This document shows, one piece after another, positions 11,859-19,951 of a stretch of DNA of 64,000 nucleotides. The stretch covers positions 186,001-250,000 of the forward strand of contig NZ_JAMXHT010000008.1 in NCBI RefSeq assembly GCF_023955655.1, in the 5' to 3' direction. Below the pieces are notes generated by a model that did not search any database, had not been told where the DNA came from, and saw only the letters and a program-made list of their open reading frames with translations. Position 1 is the first letter of the stretch; each line of letters starts with the position of its first letter. This DNA comes from Ralstonia soli (GTDB lineage: Bacteria; Pseudomonadota; Gammaproteobacteria; Burkholderiales; Burkholderiaceae). Both the position numbers and the translations under genes were made by a program.

Positions 11859-13025
11859 TCAATTCTGCAGCCTCCACTTCCCATCCTTGATTTCAACCAT
11901 GACGCGAGACCGTTGGTCCAGCCCCAGGTGGTCCTTCGCATTCATGTTCATCACGCCGTGCGAGATCGCCAGATTGCTCGTCGACTCCATCGCATCCCGC
12001 AGCCCCTTGCGGAACGCCGGCGTACCCGGCTGCCCCTTCTTCAACGCCTCGGGCATCGCATGTGCAAACAGCAGACCTGCATCCCACATGTGGCCGCCGA
12101 AGGTGGAAACCTGCCCGCCATACGCCTTCTCATACGCCGTCTTGTAGGCCAGCGCCGGCTTCTTCACCGGGTTGCTGTCGGGCAACTGCTCGGCGACGAG
12201 GATCGGGCCCGCCGGCAGGAACGTCCCTTCGCAGTCCTTGCCGCACACGCGCAGGAAGTCGGCGTTCGCCACGCCGTGCGTCTGGTACAGCTTGCCCTTG
12301 TAGCCGCGTTCCTTGAGCGCGCGCTCGGGCAGCGCGGCCGGCGTACCCGAGCCTGCGATCAGCACCGCATCCGGATTGGCCGCCATGATCTTCAGCACCT
12401 GCCCCGTCACCGACGTGTCGGTACGCGCAAAGCGCTCGTTGGCGACGACCTTCAGCTTGCGCAGCGTCGCCACCTTGTCGAACTCCTGCGCCCACGAATC
12501 GCCGTAGGCATCGGCAAAGCCGATCAGCGCGACAGTCTTCACACCGTGGTTGGCCATGTGCTCGGCAATGGCGGTGGCCATGTGCGAGTCGTTCTGCGGC
12601 GTCTTGAAGACCCACGCGCGCTTGGCATCCATCGGCTCGATGATGCGTGCCGATGCGGCCAGCGTGATCATCGGTGTTTCGTTCTCGCCCACCACATCGA
12701 CCATCGCCAGCGAGTTGGGCGTGACGGTCGAGCCGATCACCAGGTCGACCTTGTCTTCGGTGATGAGCTTGCGAGTGTTCTTGACGGCGGTGGTGGTGTC
12801 GGAAGCATCGTCGAGCACGATGTACTCGATCTTCTTGCCGGCGATTTCCTTGGGCAGCAGCGCCACGGTGTTCTTCTCGGGAATCCCCAGCGAAGCCGCC
12901 GGACCCGTGGCCGACACCGTGATGCCGACCTTGACCTGGGCGAATGCCGTGCCGGCGGACAGCGCCAAGAGCGCCGTCGCGGCGAGGGCCGCCTTTGCGA
13001 TCGGGGTAGCGCGCGAAACCTTCAT
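11859..13025 (-). CDS. Periplasmic branched-chain amino acid-type ABC substrate-binding protein (orphan)
   Basis: Type I periplasmic binding protein of the LivJ/LivK (Peripla_BP_6) family, 388 residues. A Sec signal peptide covers about residues 1-29, ending LLALSAGTAFA|QVKVGI. Conserved family stretches include VKVGITVSATGPAASLG and TPMITLAAS. AGGAG precedes the ATG, and a terminator follows, so it is monocistronic. No permease or ATPase is adjacent; it may feed the Liv transporter 7 kb away. The ligand cannot be read from the sequence. Confidence 0.9.
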   Translation of the reverse strand: MKVSRATPIAKAALAATALLALSAGTAFAQVKVGITVSATGPAASLGIPEKNTVALLPKEIAGKKIEYIVLDDASDTTTAVKNTRKLITEDKVDLVIGSTVTPNSLAMVDVVGENETPMITLAASARIIEPMDAKRAWVFKTPQNDSHMATAIAEHMANHGVKTVALIGFADAYGDSWAQEFDKVATLRKLKVVANERFARTDTSVTGQVLKIMAANPDAVLIAGSGTPAALPERALKERGYKGKLYQTHGVANADFLRVCGKDCEGTFLPAGPILVAEQLPDSNPVKKPALAYKTAYEKAYGGQVSTFGGHMWDAGLLFAHAMPEALKKGQPGTPAFRKGLRDAMESTSNLAISHGVMNMNAKDHLGLDQRSRVMVEIKDGKWRLQN

Positions 13026-13181
13026 GCCGTCTCCTGAAGTGTGCGGGCAGGTTCTGCGCCCGCCCTGAATCTGGAAATTGACCGACCGCTGGGTCGGGGA
13101 TGAAGGAGTCTAGAAGGAGTCACGCCACGCGGGCAAGGGGGAGATACCCCGAACCTTAACGTGTTCATGACCCATGCAGAC

Positions 13182-13787
13182 TCAACCCACGCGATACACC
13201 CGTCCGCTCTGTACGCCCTCCACGCTGCGCCGGTAGGCCAACGCCGCGCGCGCTGCCGGCACGGGCTCGAAACCAGGGAAGAACGGGCCGTAGGCCTCCA
13301 TCGATTCCGTCAGCACCGTCGGGCTCACGGCGTTGATGCGGATACCGCGCGGCAGCTCGCACGCGGCCGCCCGCACAAAGCCCTCCACTCCCGCGTTCAC
13401 GGCGGTCGCGTTCGCGCCCTGCGCGATCGGCTCCTGGCCGACGATGCCGGTGGTGAGCGTGATCGAGCCGCCGTCGCTCAGATAGTGCTGCCCGACGAGC
13501 GCCAATCGCACCTGACTCAGCAGCTTGTCCTGCAGTCCGATGTTGAAGTCTGCCGCCGACATCTCGGTCAGCGGCCCGAAGAACAGGTTGCCGGCGGTGG
13601 AGACGATCGCGTCCACGCGCCCCAACTTGTCGAACAAGGCCGCCACGCTATCGGCGTTGGTGATGTCGACCTGGTGCTCGCCGCGCGTGCGGCCGACGCG
13701 GATGATCTCGTGCGCCCCGCCCTGCTCCAGTTCCGCCACCACAGCGCGGCCAAGCGTGCCGCTGGCACCAATCACGACGATCTTCAT
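13182..13787 (-). CDS. Short-chain dehydrogenase/reductase
   Basis: NAD(P)-binding SDR of 201 residues. The cofactor motif is GASGTLG near the N-terminus (MKIVVIGASGTLGRAVV), then STAGNLFFG. It is short for a classical SDR, and the usual Tyr-x3-Lys catalytic pair is not obvious (GQEPIAQGANATAVNAG occupies that place), as in a subgroup of small SDRs. The start at 13787 has GGAG; the frame extends upstream without support. Divergent from a LysR gene 107 bp away that probably controls it. Substrate unknown. Confidence 0.85.
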   Translation of the reverse strand: MKIVVIGASGTLGRAVVAELEQGGAHEIIRVGRTRGEHQVDITNADSVAALFDKLGRVDAIVSTAGNLFFGPLTEMSAADFNIGLQDKLLSQVRLALVGQHYLSDGGSITLTTGIVGQEPIAQGANATAVNAGVEGFVRAAACELPRGIRINAVSPTVLTESMEAYGPFFPGFEPVPAARAALAYRRSVEGVQSGRVYRVG

Positions 13788-13894
13788 GCTGTACTCCTTC
13801 GCAAATCCAGTTGGAATGGCATCCATTCTTGGCCGAAACCTGAACACGATAAAGACGTGATAACTTCGACTATTCCTAATCATTGGTTCGGAAT

Positions 13895-14803
13895 ATGGAC
13901 AAGCTGCGCAGCATGGAAACCTTTGTCGCCGTGGTGGAAGGCGGCAACTTCACCGAGGCGGCGGCGCGGCTTGAGATGTCGGCCGTGATGGTCGGCAAGT
14001 ACGTGAACGCGCTGGAGACGCAACTGGGCGCCCGCCTGCTCCAGCGCAGCACGCGCCGCCAGAGCCTGACCGACGCCGGCCGCGTGTTCTACGAAGATGC
14101 CAAGCGCGTGCTGGAACAGGTGCGCTGGGCGGAGACGTCCGTGGAGCGACTGCGGGCATCGCCATCTGGCACGCTCAAGGTCAGCGCGCCGACCACCTTC
14201 GGCGCCTGCGTCATCGCCCCGCTCGCGGCGACGTTCCAGCGGGCGCATCCCCAGGTGCGCGTGGAACTGAACCTAAGCAACAGCATGGTTGACCTGGTCG
14301 ACGAAGGGTTCGATCTCGCCATTCGCATCGGGCCGCTAGGCGATGCCGACTTGGTGGCCAAGCCGCTGTGCGTGTACCGCATGGTCATCTGCGCATCGCC
14401 GGATTACCTCGCGAGGCACGGGCGCCCGGAGACCCCGGCCGACCTGCCGCAGCATCGCTGTCTCTCGCACATGGTGTGGAACAGCCGCAATGCGTGGCAG
14501 CTGCGCGGGTGGGATGGCGACACACCCTGGCGCGACGACCCGGCGTTCACGTGCAACGACGGCCACGGCCTGCGCATGGCGGCGATTGCCGGGGCGGGCC
14601 TGCTGCTGCAGCCCGAAGTGCTCGTTGCCGAAGACTTGGCGAACGGGCGGCTCGTGCGTGTGCTGCAAGCCTATGCGCCCGAGGCTCGGCCGATTCATAT
14701 CGTGTATCGGCAGGATCGGCGGCCGTTGCCGAAGCTCTCCGGTTTTGTCGCGCATTTGCTCGAGCACGTCGGCGCGCACGTACCCACATCAGCGGCAAAA
14801 TAG
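13895..14803 (+). CDS. LysR-family transcriptional regulator
   Basis: 302 residues with the standard layout: N-terminal winged HTH (FTEAAARLEMSAVMVGKYVNALE) and a C-terminal LysR substrate domain. It belongs to the CrgA/AphB-like branch that opens MDKLRSMETFVAVVEGGNF. The ATG at 13895 is chosen over an in-frame TTG four codons upstream. Divergent from the SDR gene, the usual arrangement of a LysR regulator and its target. A TATTCC-N13-GGAATA inverted repeat (13871-13895) overlaps the start and could be its operator. Confidence 0.93.
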   Translation: MDKLRSMETFVAVVEGGNFTEAAARLEMSAVMVGKYVNALETQLGARLLQRSTRRQSLTDAGRVFYEDAKRVLEQVRWAETSVERLRASPSGTLKVSAPTTFGACVIAPLAATFQRAHPQVRVELNLSNSMVDLVDEGFDLAIRIGPLGDADLVAKPLCVYRMVICASPDYLARHGRPETPADLPQHRCLSHMVWNSRNAWQLRGWDGDTPWRDDPAFTCNDGHGLRMAAIAGAGLLLQPEVLVAEDLANGRLVRVLQAYAPEARPIHIVYRQDRRPLPKLSGFVAHLLEHVGAHVPTSAAK

Positions 14804-14808
14804 CGCCC

Positions 14809-15024
14809 ATGCAGCCCGAAGACCTCCAACGCCTCGTCACCACGCAAATGCCCTTCGGCAAGTACAAGGGCCGACTCATCGCCGACCTGCCGGGTCACTA
14901 CCTGAACTGGTTTGCGCGCGAGGGCTTTCCGCCGGGTCAGATCGGCCGCCTGCTGGCGTTGATGCAGGAGCTGGACCACAACGGCCTCAAGGGCCTGCTC
15001 GACCCGCTGCGCCAGCATCGCTAG
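14809..15024 (+). CDS. DUF3820 family small protein
   Basis: 71 residues; MPFGKYKGRLIADLPGHYL and the LNWFAREGFPPGQIG region match the DUF3820 family, described as a possible quorum-regulated virulence factor fold but of unproven function. It starts five nucleotides after the LysR stop codon. Cytosolic, with no signal peptide. Confidence 0.85.
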   Translation: MQPEDLQRLVTTQMPFGKYKGRLIADLPGHYLNWFAREGFPPGQIGRLLALMQELDHNGLKGLLDPLRQHR

Positions 15025-15036
15025 CCGCGCGATCGC

Positions 15037-15933
15037 TCAGTCGTCGTTGATGTAACGCAGCAGCCCCGCCGCCAGCGCATCGAACACGACGCGGCAGCGC
15101 GGGCTGTCGCGCAGGTCTTCGTGCATGGCGAGCCAAGTGTCGAGCGTGATCGACACTTGATCGGCAAACAGCCGGACCAGATCGGGGTTGTGCCGCACCA
15201 GGCCGACCTGGCAAAAGCCGACCCCAAAGCCCGCGCGCAGCGCGGCAATCGCGGCAAGATCGCTGTCGGTGCGCAGCGCGAAGCGGTTGCGTTGAATCCA
15301 CGGCAACCGCGCGCGCATGCTGCGAAGGAAAGCGTTCTCCTTGTCGTAGCCGATCAGCGTGTGGCCTGCGAGATCTTCCACGGTGGCCGGCACGCCGCGC
15401 TGCGCGAGATAACGCCGGTGCGCAAAGATGCCCAGTTCGATGCCGCCCAGGTGCCGCGCGACGAGCACGCCCTGGCTCGGCGGCTGCATGCGTACGGCGA
15501 TGTCGGCCTCGCGGCGCAGCAGGTCTTCCAGGCGATTGGAGGGCACCAGTTCGAGCGTCAGCTCCGGATAGGCGGCGTGCAGGTCGGCGAGGATGGGCGG
15601 CAGCACCTCCACCGCCACCACCTCGCTGGCGGTGATGCGCACCGTGCCGCGCACGCCCTCGCCCTGGCTGGAGGCAGCGCGCAGCAAGGCCGCGCTCGTG
15701 GCTTCCAGTGATTCCGCGAACGGCCGCAGCGAGAGCGCCGCCTCGGTCGGGCTCAACCCCTGCTGCGTGCGGATGAACAGCGACATGCCCAGCGCCCGTT
15801 CCAGCGCATCGACATGGCGCCCAGCCGTCGGCTGTGTCAGCCCCAGCGCGCGCGCCGCGCCCGACAGCGAACCCTCTCGCACCACGGCGAGAAACGTCCG
15901 ATACAACTCCCAGCCCGGCTCCGTCTTATTCAT
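15037..15933 (-). CDS. LysR-family transcriptional regulator
   Basis: 298 residues: N-terminal HTH (GSLSGAARALGLTQPTAGRHVDALE) and a C-terminal effector domain. The start at 15933 gives the family N-terminus MNKTEPGWELYRTFLAVV; the longer frame to 16017 is unlikely. Divergent from the NAD(P)-dependent reductase-like gene at 16036. A dyad, ATAC-N6-GTAT, sits on the start codon and suggests autorepression and joint control of the neighbour. Confidence 0.93.
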   Translation of the reverse strand: MNKTEPGWELYRTFLAVVREGSLSGAARALGLTQPTAGRHVDALERALGMSLFIRTQQGLSPTEAALSLRPFAESLEATSAALLRAASSQGEGVRGTVRITASEVVAVEVLPPILADLHAAYPELTLELVPSNRLEDLLRREADIAVRMQPPSQGVLVARHLGGIELGIFAHRRYLAQRGVPATVEDLAGHTLIGYDKENAFLRSMRARLPWIQRNRFALRTDSDLAAIAALRAGFGVGFCQVGLVRHNPDLVRLFADQVSITLDTWLAMHEDLRDSPRCRVVFDALAAGLLRYINDD

Positions 15934-15945
15934 ACAAATTCGTAT
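15932..15945. promoter_or_regulatory. LysR-type T-N11-A operator
   Basis: ATAC (15932-15935), six bases, GTAT (15942-15945): a symmetric T-N11-A box overlapping the first codon of the minus-strand LysR gene and 90 bp upstream of the divergent gene. Position suits autoregulation. Confidence 0.5.
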
Positions 15946-16035
15946 AGCTGCACGCTCATCATCAACAATTCCATTGAAGCACAGGCGCGCCCAGAATGCC
16001 TCCATCGCAACGCTCACTCACCTCGGAGCACGGTC

Positions 16036-16992
16036 ATGGAACAGGCAAAACGCATTGCATTGGTACTGGGCGCCACCGGCGGCATCGGCGGCGAAGTGGC
16101 ACGGCGTCTGGTGGCGCGCGGCTGGCATGTGCGGGCGCTGCAGCGCAACCCCGATGCACTCACCGGCCGCAACACCGCTTTCGAATGGATTCGCGGCGAT
16201 GCGATGGTGCGCGAAGACGTGGTCAACGCGGCGCAAGGCGCGGCGCTGATCGTCCACGCCGTCAACCCGCCGGGCTACAAGAACTGGGCCGGCCAGGTCC
16301 TGCCGATGATCGACAACACCATCGCCGCCGCCCGCGCTTCGGATGCGCGCATTGTGCTGCCGGGCACGGTGTACAACTTTGCGCCGGAGACGTTCCCGGT
16401 GCTGCGTGAAAGCACCGCGCAACAGCCGCTCACGCGCAAGGGCAAGATCCGTGTGGAGCTGGAGCGCCGCATGCAGGCCGCCAGCGCGGATGGCGTGCGC
16501 AGCCTGATCGTGCGCGCGGGCGATTTCTTTGGGCCGCAGACCACCAACACCTGGTTTGCCGGCGCGCTGATCAAACCGGGCAAGCCCGTGGGCACCCTCA
16601 CCTACCCTGGCGCGCGTGGCATCGGCCACCAATGGGCCTATCTGCCGGACGTGGCCGAGACGATGCTGCGCCTGGTCGAGCAAGGCGATCGCTTGCCCGA
16701 CTTCGCCGTCTATCACATGCGTGGCCACTGGGACGCGGACGGCACGCAGATGGCCACATCGATCGGCCGCGCCGTAGGCCACCCGGTCAAGACGCGCGCG
16801 TTCCCGTGGTGGGTGTTGCCAGCGCTGGCGCCGTTCTCGGAGATGCTGCGGGAGATGCGCGAGATGCGTTACCTGTGGCAACACCCGGTGCGCATGGACA
16901 ACGCCAAGCTCGTGCAAGCGCTCGGCGCTGAGCCGCACACGCCGTGGGACGAAGCCGTCGGCGCCACGCTGCGCAGCCTACGCTGCCTGTGA
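16036..16992 (+). CDS. NAD(P)-binding epimerase/NmrA-type protein
   Basis: 318 residues of the atypical or extended SDR group. The N-terminal dinucleotide motif is GATGGIGGEVARRL. WIRGDAMVREDVVNAAQGA and IVLPGTVYNFAP follow the pattern of NAD-dependent epimerase/dehydratase proteins, but no clear catalytic Tyr-x3-Lys was seen. The frame extends to 15814; the ATG at 16036 (CGGAG upstream) starts the domain. The final 15 bp overlap the convergent HD-domain gene. Probably controlled by the divergent LysR protein. Confidence 0.87.
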   Translation: MEQAKRIALVLGATGGIGGEVARRLVARGWHVRALQRNPDALTGRNTAFEWIRGDAMVREDVVNAAQGAALIVHAVNPPGYKNWAGQVLPMIDNTIAAARASDARIVLPGTVYNFAPETFPVLRESTAQQPLTRKGKIRVELERRMQAASADGVRSLIVRAGDFFGPQTTNTWFAGALIKPGKPVGTLTYPGARGIGHQWAYLPDVAETMLRLVEQGDRLPDFAVYHMRGHWDADGTQMATSIGRAVGHPVKTRAFPWWVLPALAPFSEMLREMREMRYLWQHPVRMDNAKLVQALGAEPHTPWDEAVGATLRSLRCL

Positions 16993-17541
16993 CGTTGCTT
17001 TTGCCACGCGTGCGGCCGCCGCCAGGAAATGCGCAAGACCGGGCGTCGAATGACCTTCCGCCTTGGCGAGGTCATCCCAGCGGCGCAGCTGCAACGCGTC
17101 GGCCGCGTAAGGGCGCTGCATGAACGCCTCGGCCTCTTCCGCCGAGAACACGCCACCCTGCAGCGCCAGGCTGCGCACGGAATCCGGCGACAGCCGCGCG
17201 TAGTAATGCGGGTCGATCGCGCAGAGGCAGCGCTTGGCATCCACATGCAGGCGAATGGGTTCGAGCACCGCATCGGGAAACGTCGCGCGCAGGAATGGCA
17301 ACACGAAATACTGATGCTGATCGTCGATGCCGTGCGCGCTCGGTGTATCGCCCTGCAGGTTGAGCAGGTGGCCGAGGTCATGCAGCAGCGCCGCGGTAAC
17401 GAGCGCATCCGACGCGCCGGCCTCTTCTGCCAGCGCCGCCGTCTGCAACGCGTGTTCGAGTTGCGAGACGGGCTCGCCGGTGTAGGCGATATCGCCGTGG
17501 CGGTCGAACAGCGTGCGGATATCGTCGAGACTCAGGGCCAT
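16978..17541 (-). CDS. HD-domain protein, PhnZ-like
   Basis: 187 residues with an HD metal site: LEHALQTA supplies the first His and LLHDLGH the His-Asp pair. The stretch DIAYTGEPVSQLEH preserves the Tyr and Glu that cap the di-iron centre in PhnZ, the oxygenase that cleaves 1-hydroxy-2-aminoethylphosphonate. The family is often linked to phosphonate degradation. No phnY or other phosphonate gene is near, so the substrate is open. Start chosen at 17541 (MALSLDDIRTLFDRHG); the frame runs upstream without family similarity. Confidence 0.8.
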   Translation of the reverse strand: MALSLDDIRTLFDRHGDIAYTGEPVSQLEHALQTAALAEEAGASDALVTAALLHDLGHLLNLQGDTPSAHGIDDQHQYFVLPFLRATFPDAVLEPIRLHVDAKRCLCAIDPHYYARLSPDSVRSLALQGGVFSAEEAEAFMQRPYAADALQLRRWDDLAKAEGHSTPGLAHFLAAAARVAKATSQAA

Positions 17542-17707
17542 GATTGCGCGCGAGAAAGCGGGGCCCTCCAGAATAGCCGACGCGTGCGGCAGCGCGGTGA
17601 CAGCGCGCCGCGCATTAGCCCGCGTGATCGGTGCGATTAGAAAGTTTGGTTGGGAATGCGCACGTGCCGCCCTTATCTTCAGGGTCTCCCACACATCGGA
17701 GCGCATC

Positions 17708-18085
17708 ATGCTCGCAGGTCAATCCGTACACGTGGCGCACGCGCTGGAACAGGTGACGGAGTATTGGTCGCCACGCGTCGTCGGCCAGGTCAACGATCAG
17801 TACATCAAGGTCGCCAAGCTCAAGGGCGAGTTCGTCTGGCACGACCATCCGAATGAGGACGAGCTGTTCTTCGTGGTCTACGGCCGCCTGAAGATCGCCT
17901 TCGAAGACCGCGCCGACGTGCACCTCGGCCCGGGCGAATTCTGCGTGGTGCCACGCGGCGTGCGGCACTTTCCTGTCGCCGATGAAGAGTGCGGAATCAT
18001 GCTGATCGAGACCGTCACCACGCAGCACACGGGCGATGTCGTCACCGAGCGCACCGTGACGCTCGATACCCAGCTCAACGGATGA
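17708..18085 (+). CDS. Cupin-domain protein
   Basis: 125 residues forming one cupin barrel: WHDHPNEDELFFVVYGRLKI is motif 1, with the metal ligands H, H, E, and GPGEFCVVPRGVRHFP is motif 2 with the last His. Similar to small mannose-6-phosphate isomerase-like cupins of unknown substrate. GGAG lies seven bases before the ATG. The end overlaps the convergent exporter gene by 11 bp. Confidence 0.88.
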   Translation: MLAGQSVHVAHALEQVTEYWSPRVVGQVNDQYIKVAKLKGEFVWHDHPNEDELFFVVYGRLKIAFEDRADVHLGPGEFCVVPRGVRHFPVADEECGIMLIETVTTQHTGDVVTERTVTLDTQLNG

Positions 18086-18833
18086 AGGCGTCGTACGCCG
18101 TCTTCAAGATCAGCGCCAGCACCACCACGATGAACACCTTGCGCACGAAGCGGCTGCCGTGCCGCAGCGCAAGGTGGCTGCCGACCTGATTGCCAGCCAC
18201 GTTGGCCACCGCCATCACCACGCCGAGCTGCCACCACACATGGCCCTTGGCGGCCAGCAGCAGCAAGGCCGCCACGTTGGTCGCCAGGTTGACGATCTTG
18301 GTGGACGCCGAGGCGTGCAGGAAGTCGTAACCAAACACGCGCACGAACACGATCATCAGAAAGCTGCCGGTGCCCGGGCCGAATACGCCGTCGTAGAAAC
18401 CGATGGCGGCCCCGGCCAGCAGCGCCGCCGCACGCTCGCGCCAGCCCTTGAGGCTGGGGGCGTGGTCCGCACCGAGGTTCTTCTTGGCCACCGTATAGAT
18501 CAGCAGCAGCGCGAGCACGAACGGCAGTGCGCGGCGCAACGGTTCGGCCGGGATATGCATAAGCGCCCACGCGCCCAGCAGCGAACAGGCAAACGCCGTG
18601 ACCACCGCCGGCGCCGTCGCGCCCCAGTAGATGCGCACCGTGCGGCCGTAGCGCACGGCGGCTGTGGCCGTGCCCGACATCGATGCGACCTTGTTGGTAC
18701 CGATCAGCGTGGCCGGCGCGATGTTCGGGTACGCGGAGAACAGCGCGGGAATCTGCACCAGGCCGCCGCCACCGGCCACGGCATCGATCAGGCCGGCCAG
18801 AAAGCCGGCCACGGCGAGCAAAGCGAATTCCAT
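18075..18833 (-). CDS. TauE/SafE (TSUP) family membrane transporter
   Basis: 252 residues with seven to eight hydrophobic helices and the repeated family motif seen as GLIDAVAGGGGLVQIPAL and AAIGFYDGVFGPGTGSFLM. The family exports or imports sulfite, sulfoacetate and related anions; substrate here is unknown. Located after a GNAT-like gene on the same strand (34 bp apart), possibly one unit. The ribosome binding site is weak. Confidence 0.9.
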   Translation of the reverse strand: MEFALLAVAGFLAGLIDAVAGGGGLVQIPALFSAYPNIAPATLIGTNKVASMSGTATAAVRYGRTVRIYWGATAPAVVTAFACSLLGAWALMHIPAEPLRRALPFVLALLLIYTVAKKNLGADHAPSLKGWRERAAALLAGAAIGFYDGVFGPGTGSFLMIVFVRVFGYDFLHASASTKIVNLATNVAALLLLAAKGHVWWQLGVVMAVANVAGNQVGSHLALRHGSRFVRKVFIVVVLALILKTAYDAFIR

Positions 18834-18867
18834 CAGGGAAACAAAAACAGACAGGGATCAGAAACGA

Positions 18868-19323
18868 CTAGCCCAGCGACTTGGGCGACGGCGGTGCACT
18901 GCGGCGCCAGCAACCGGAGTTGTCCACAGTGAAGCCAAGCGCTGCGGCTTCGTCTGCGGCAAGGGCGGTGGGCGGCAGCAGGACGTGGAGTATGCCATGT
19001 GCGCGAGCGTACTCATTGACGGCCGCCAAGGCGGTCAGGGTGACGCTCGGCGTGGCCGCGCCGCCCGATAGCACCATGACGCCAACGGGCAGCCACGCCA
19101 CCAGCCCGCCCAACATCAGGTGCGGCATCAGCGTGATGGGCGCCACACCGACCAGCGCCCCGCCCGCCTCAATGAGAAAACACGGATGCACGCTGGGCTG
19201 GGCTAGCACCGTATCGACGGCATGCGCCCGTTGCAGCGGCGCGGCAATCGACGCGGCCGCCGCGATGGCGGTCAGCAAACGCGGCCGGTCATCCGGCGTG
19301 GCAAGACGGGTTGACAGGATCAT
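18868..19323 (-). CDS. Putative GNAT-like acetyltransferase (hypothetical)
   Basis: 151 residues, hydrophobic in the middle (PHLMLGGLVAWLPVGVMVLS). The N-terminal STRLATPDDRPRLLTAIAAA resembles the start of GNAT acetyltransferases and AARAHG-type later helices fit, but the acetyl-CoA loop is not convincing. It may share a transcript with the TauE-type gene. Treat as a conserved-looking hypothetical. Confidence 0.5.
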   Translation of the reverse strand: MILSTRLATPDDRPRLLTAIAAAASIAAPLQRAHAVDTVLAQPSVHPCFLIEAGGALVGVAPITLMPHLMLGGLVAWLPVGVMVLSGGAATPSVTLTALAAVNEYARAHGILHVLLPPTALAADEAAALGFTVDNSGCWRRSAPPSPKSLG

Positions 19324-19424
19324 GGGCGGCTCTGGACGAAGGCGCCATTGTCATGCAGCGCCCGCATAGGCGTCGACACCGAATGCATTTCTCTTGTGGA
19401 TCGATGGCGACGAGACTGTGGACA

Positions 19425-19433
19425 TGTGGATAA
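19425..19433 (-). promoter_or_regulatory. Isolated perfect DnaA box
   Basis: TGTGGATAA (minus-strand TTATCCACA), 22 bp before the small gene at 19455, with imperfect relatives (TTGTGGATC, CTGTGGACA) just upstream. It may bind DnaA or be chance. Confidence 0.4.
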
Positions 19434-19454
19434 CCTGCCAGACGGAGCCCGACC

Positions 19455-19679
19455 ATGGCCGACCCGACCCGCGCCCTCACCCTGCAACTGCTGCAGTCGC
19501 TGGCCGAGCGGCCCAGGCCTTATTCCGAAGTGCTGGAAACCTGGCGGACGTCGTGTCCGCGCTTGTCGATCTGGGAGGACGCGTGCATCGATGGGCTGGT
19601 GGACTGTGCCCCGGAAACGCATCTGGTGACGGTCAGCGCCCGGGGCCGGGCACTGCTGGCGGCGAATGCCGTCGACTGA
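19455..19679 (+). CDS. Small conserved-type hypothetical protein
   Basis: 74 residues (MADPTRALTLQLLQSLAERP...), preceded by GGAG and followed by a strong terminator, so probably real. Its helical N-terminal half and short strand end (THLVTVSARGRALLAA) suggest a small winged-helix-like fold, but no family was recognised. No membrane segment or signal peptide. Confidence 0.65.
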   Translation: MADPTRALTLQLLQSLAERPRPYSEVLETWRTSCPRLSIWEDACIDGLVDCAPETHLVTVSARGRALLAANAVD

Positions 19680-19705
19680 GCGCACAAACTGAACGCACAA
19701 AACTA

Positions 19706-19740
19706 AAAGGCCCTGCCGGGGATCGCCCGGCAGGGCCTTT
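19706..19740. terminator. Bidirectional rho-independent terminator
   Basis: Perfect 15-bp arms AAAGGCCCTGCCGGG and CCCGGCAGGGCCTTT with a 5-nt loop, T-rich on both exits. It closes the small gene at 19455 and is available to the liv operon from the other side. From here to 19951 no gene is seen. Confidence 0.92.
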
Positions 19741-19951
19741 ATTCTATTTTGCATCTCCACCGTACATGCGGTGTGTGCTGTCGTCTCCTCGCTCCCGCCT
19801 CATTTATCTCGTGCGAAAACCGTAACGAGACTGTAAAAGATGCACCGCAATGCAGCAACTAGAGCAAACCCTTACGGTGCCGTAAGCACCAAATCGGTAC
19901 AAAGCTCACCCTTTCGGAGGGATCTCGGAGGCATCACCGGCCATTGTGACC

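Noticed and set aside
11473-11890. Short frames across the hairpin and parS region
   Set aside because: Composition follows the repeat structure, no ribosome binding site, no family.
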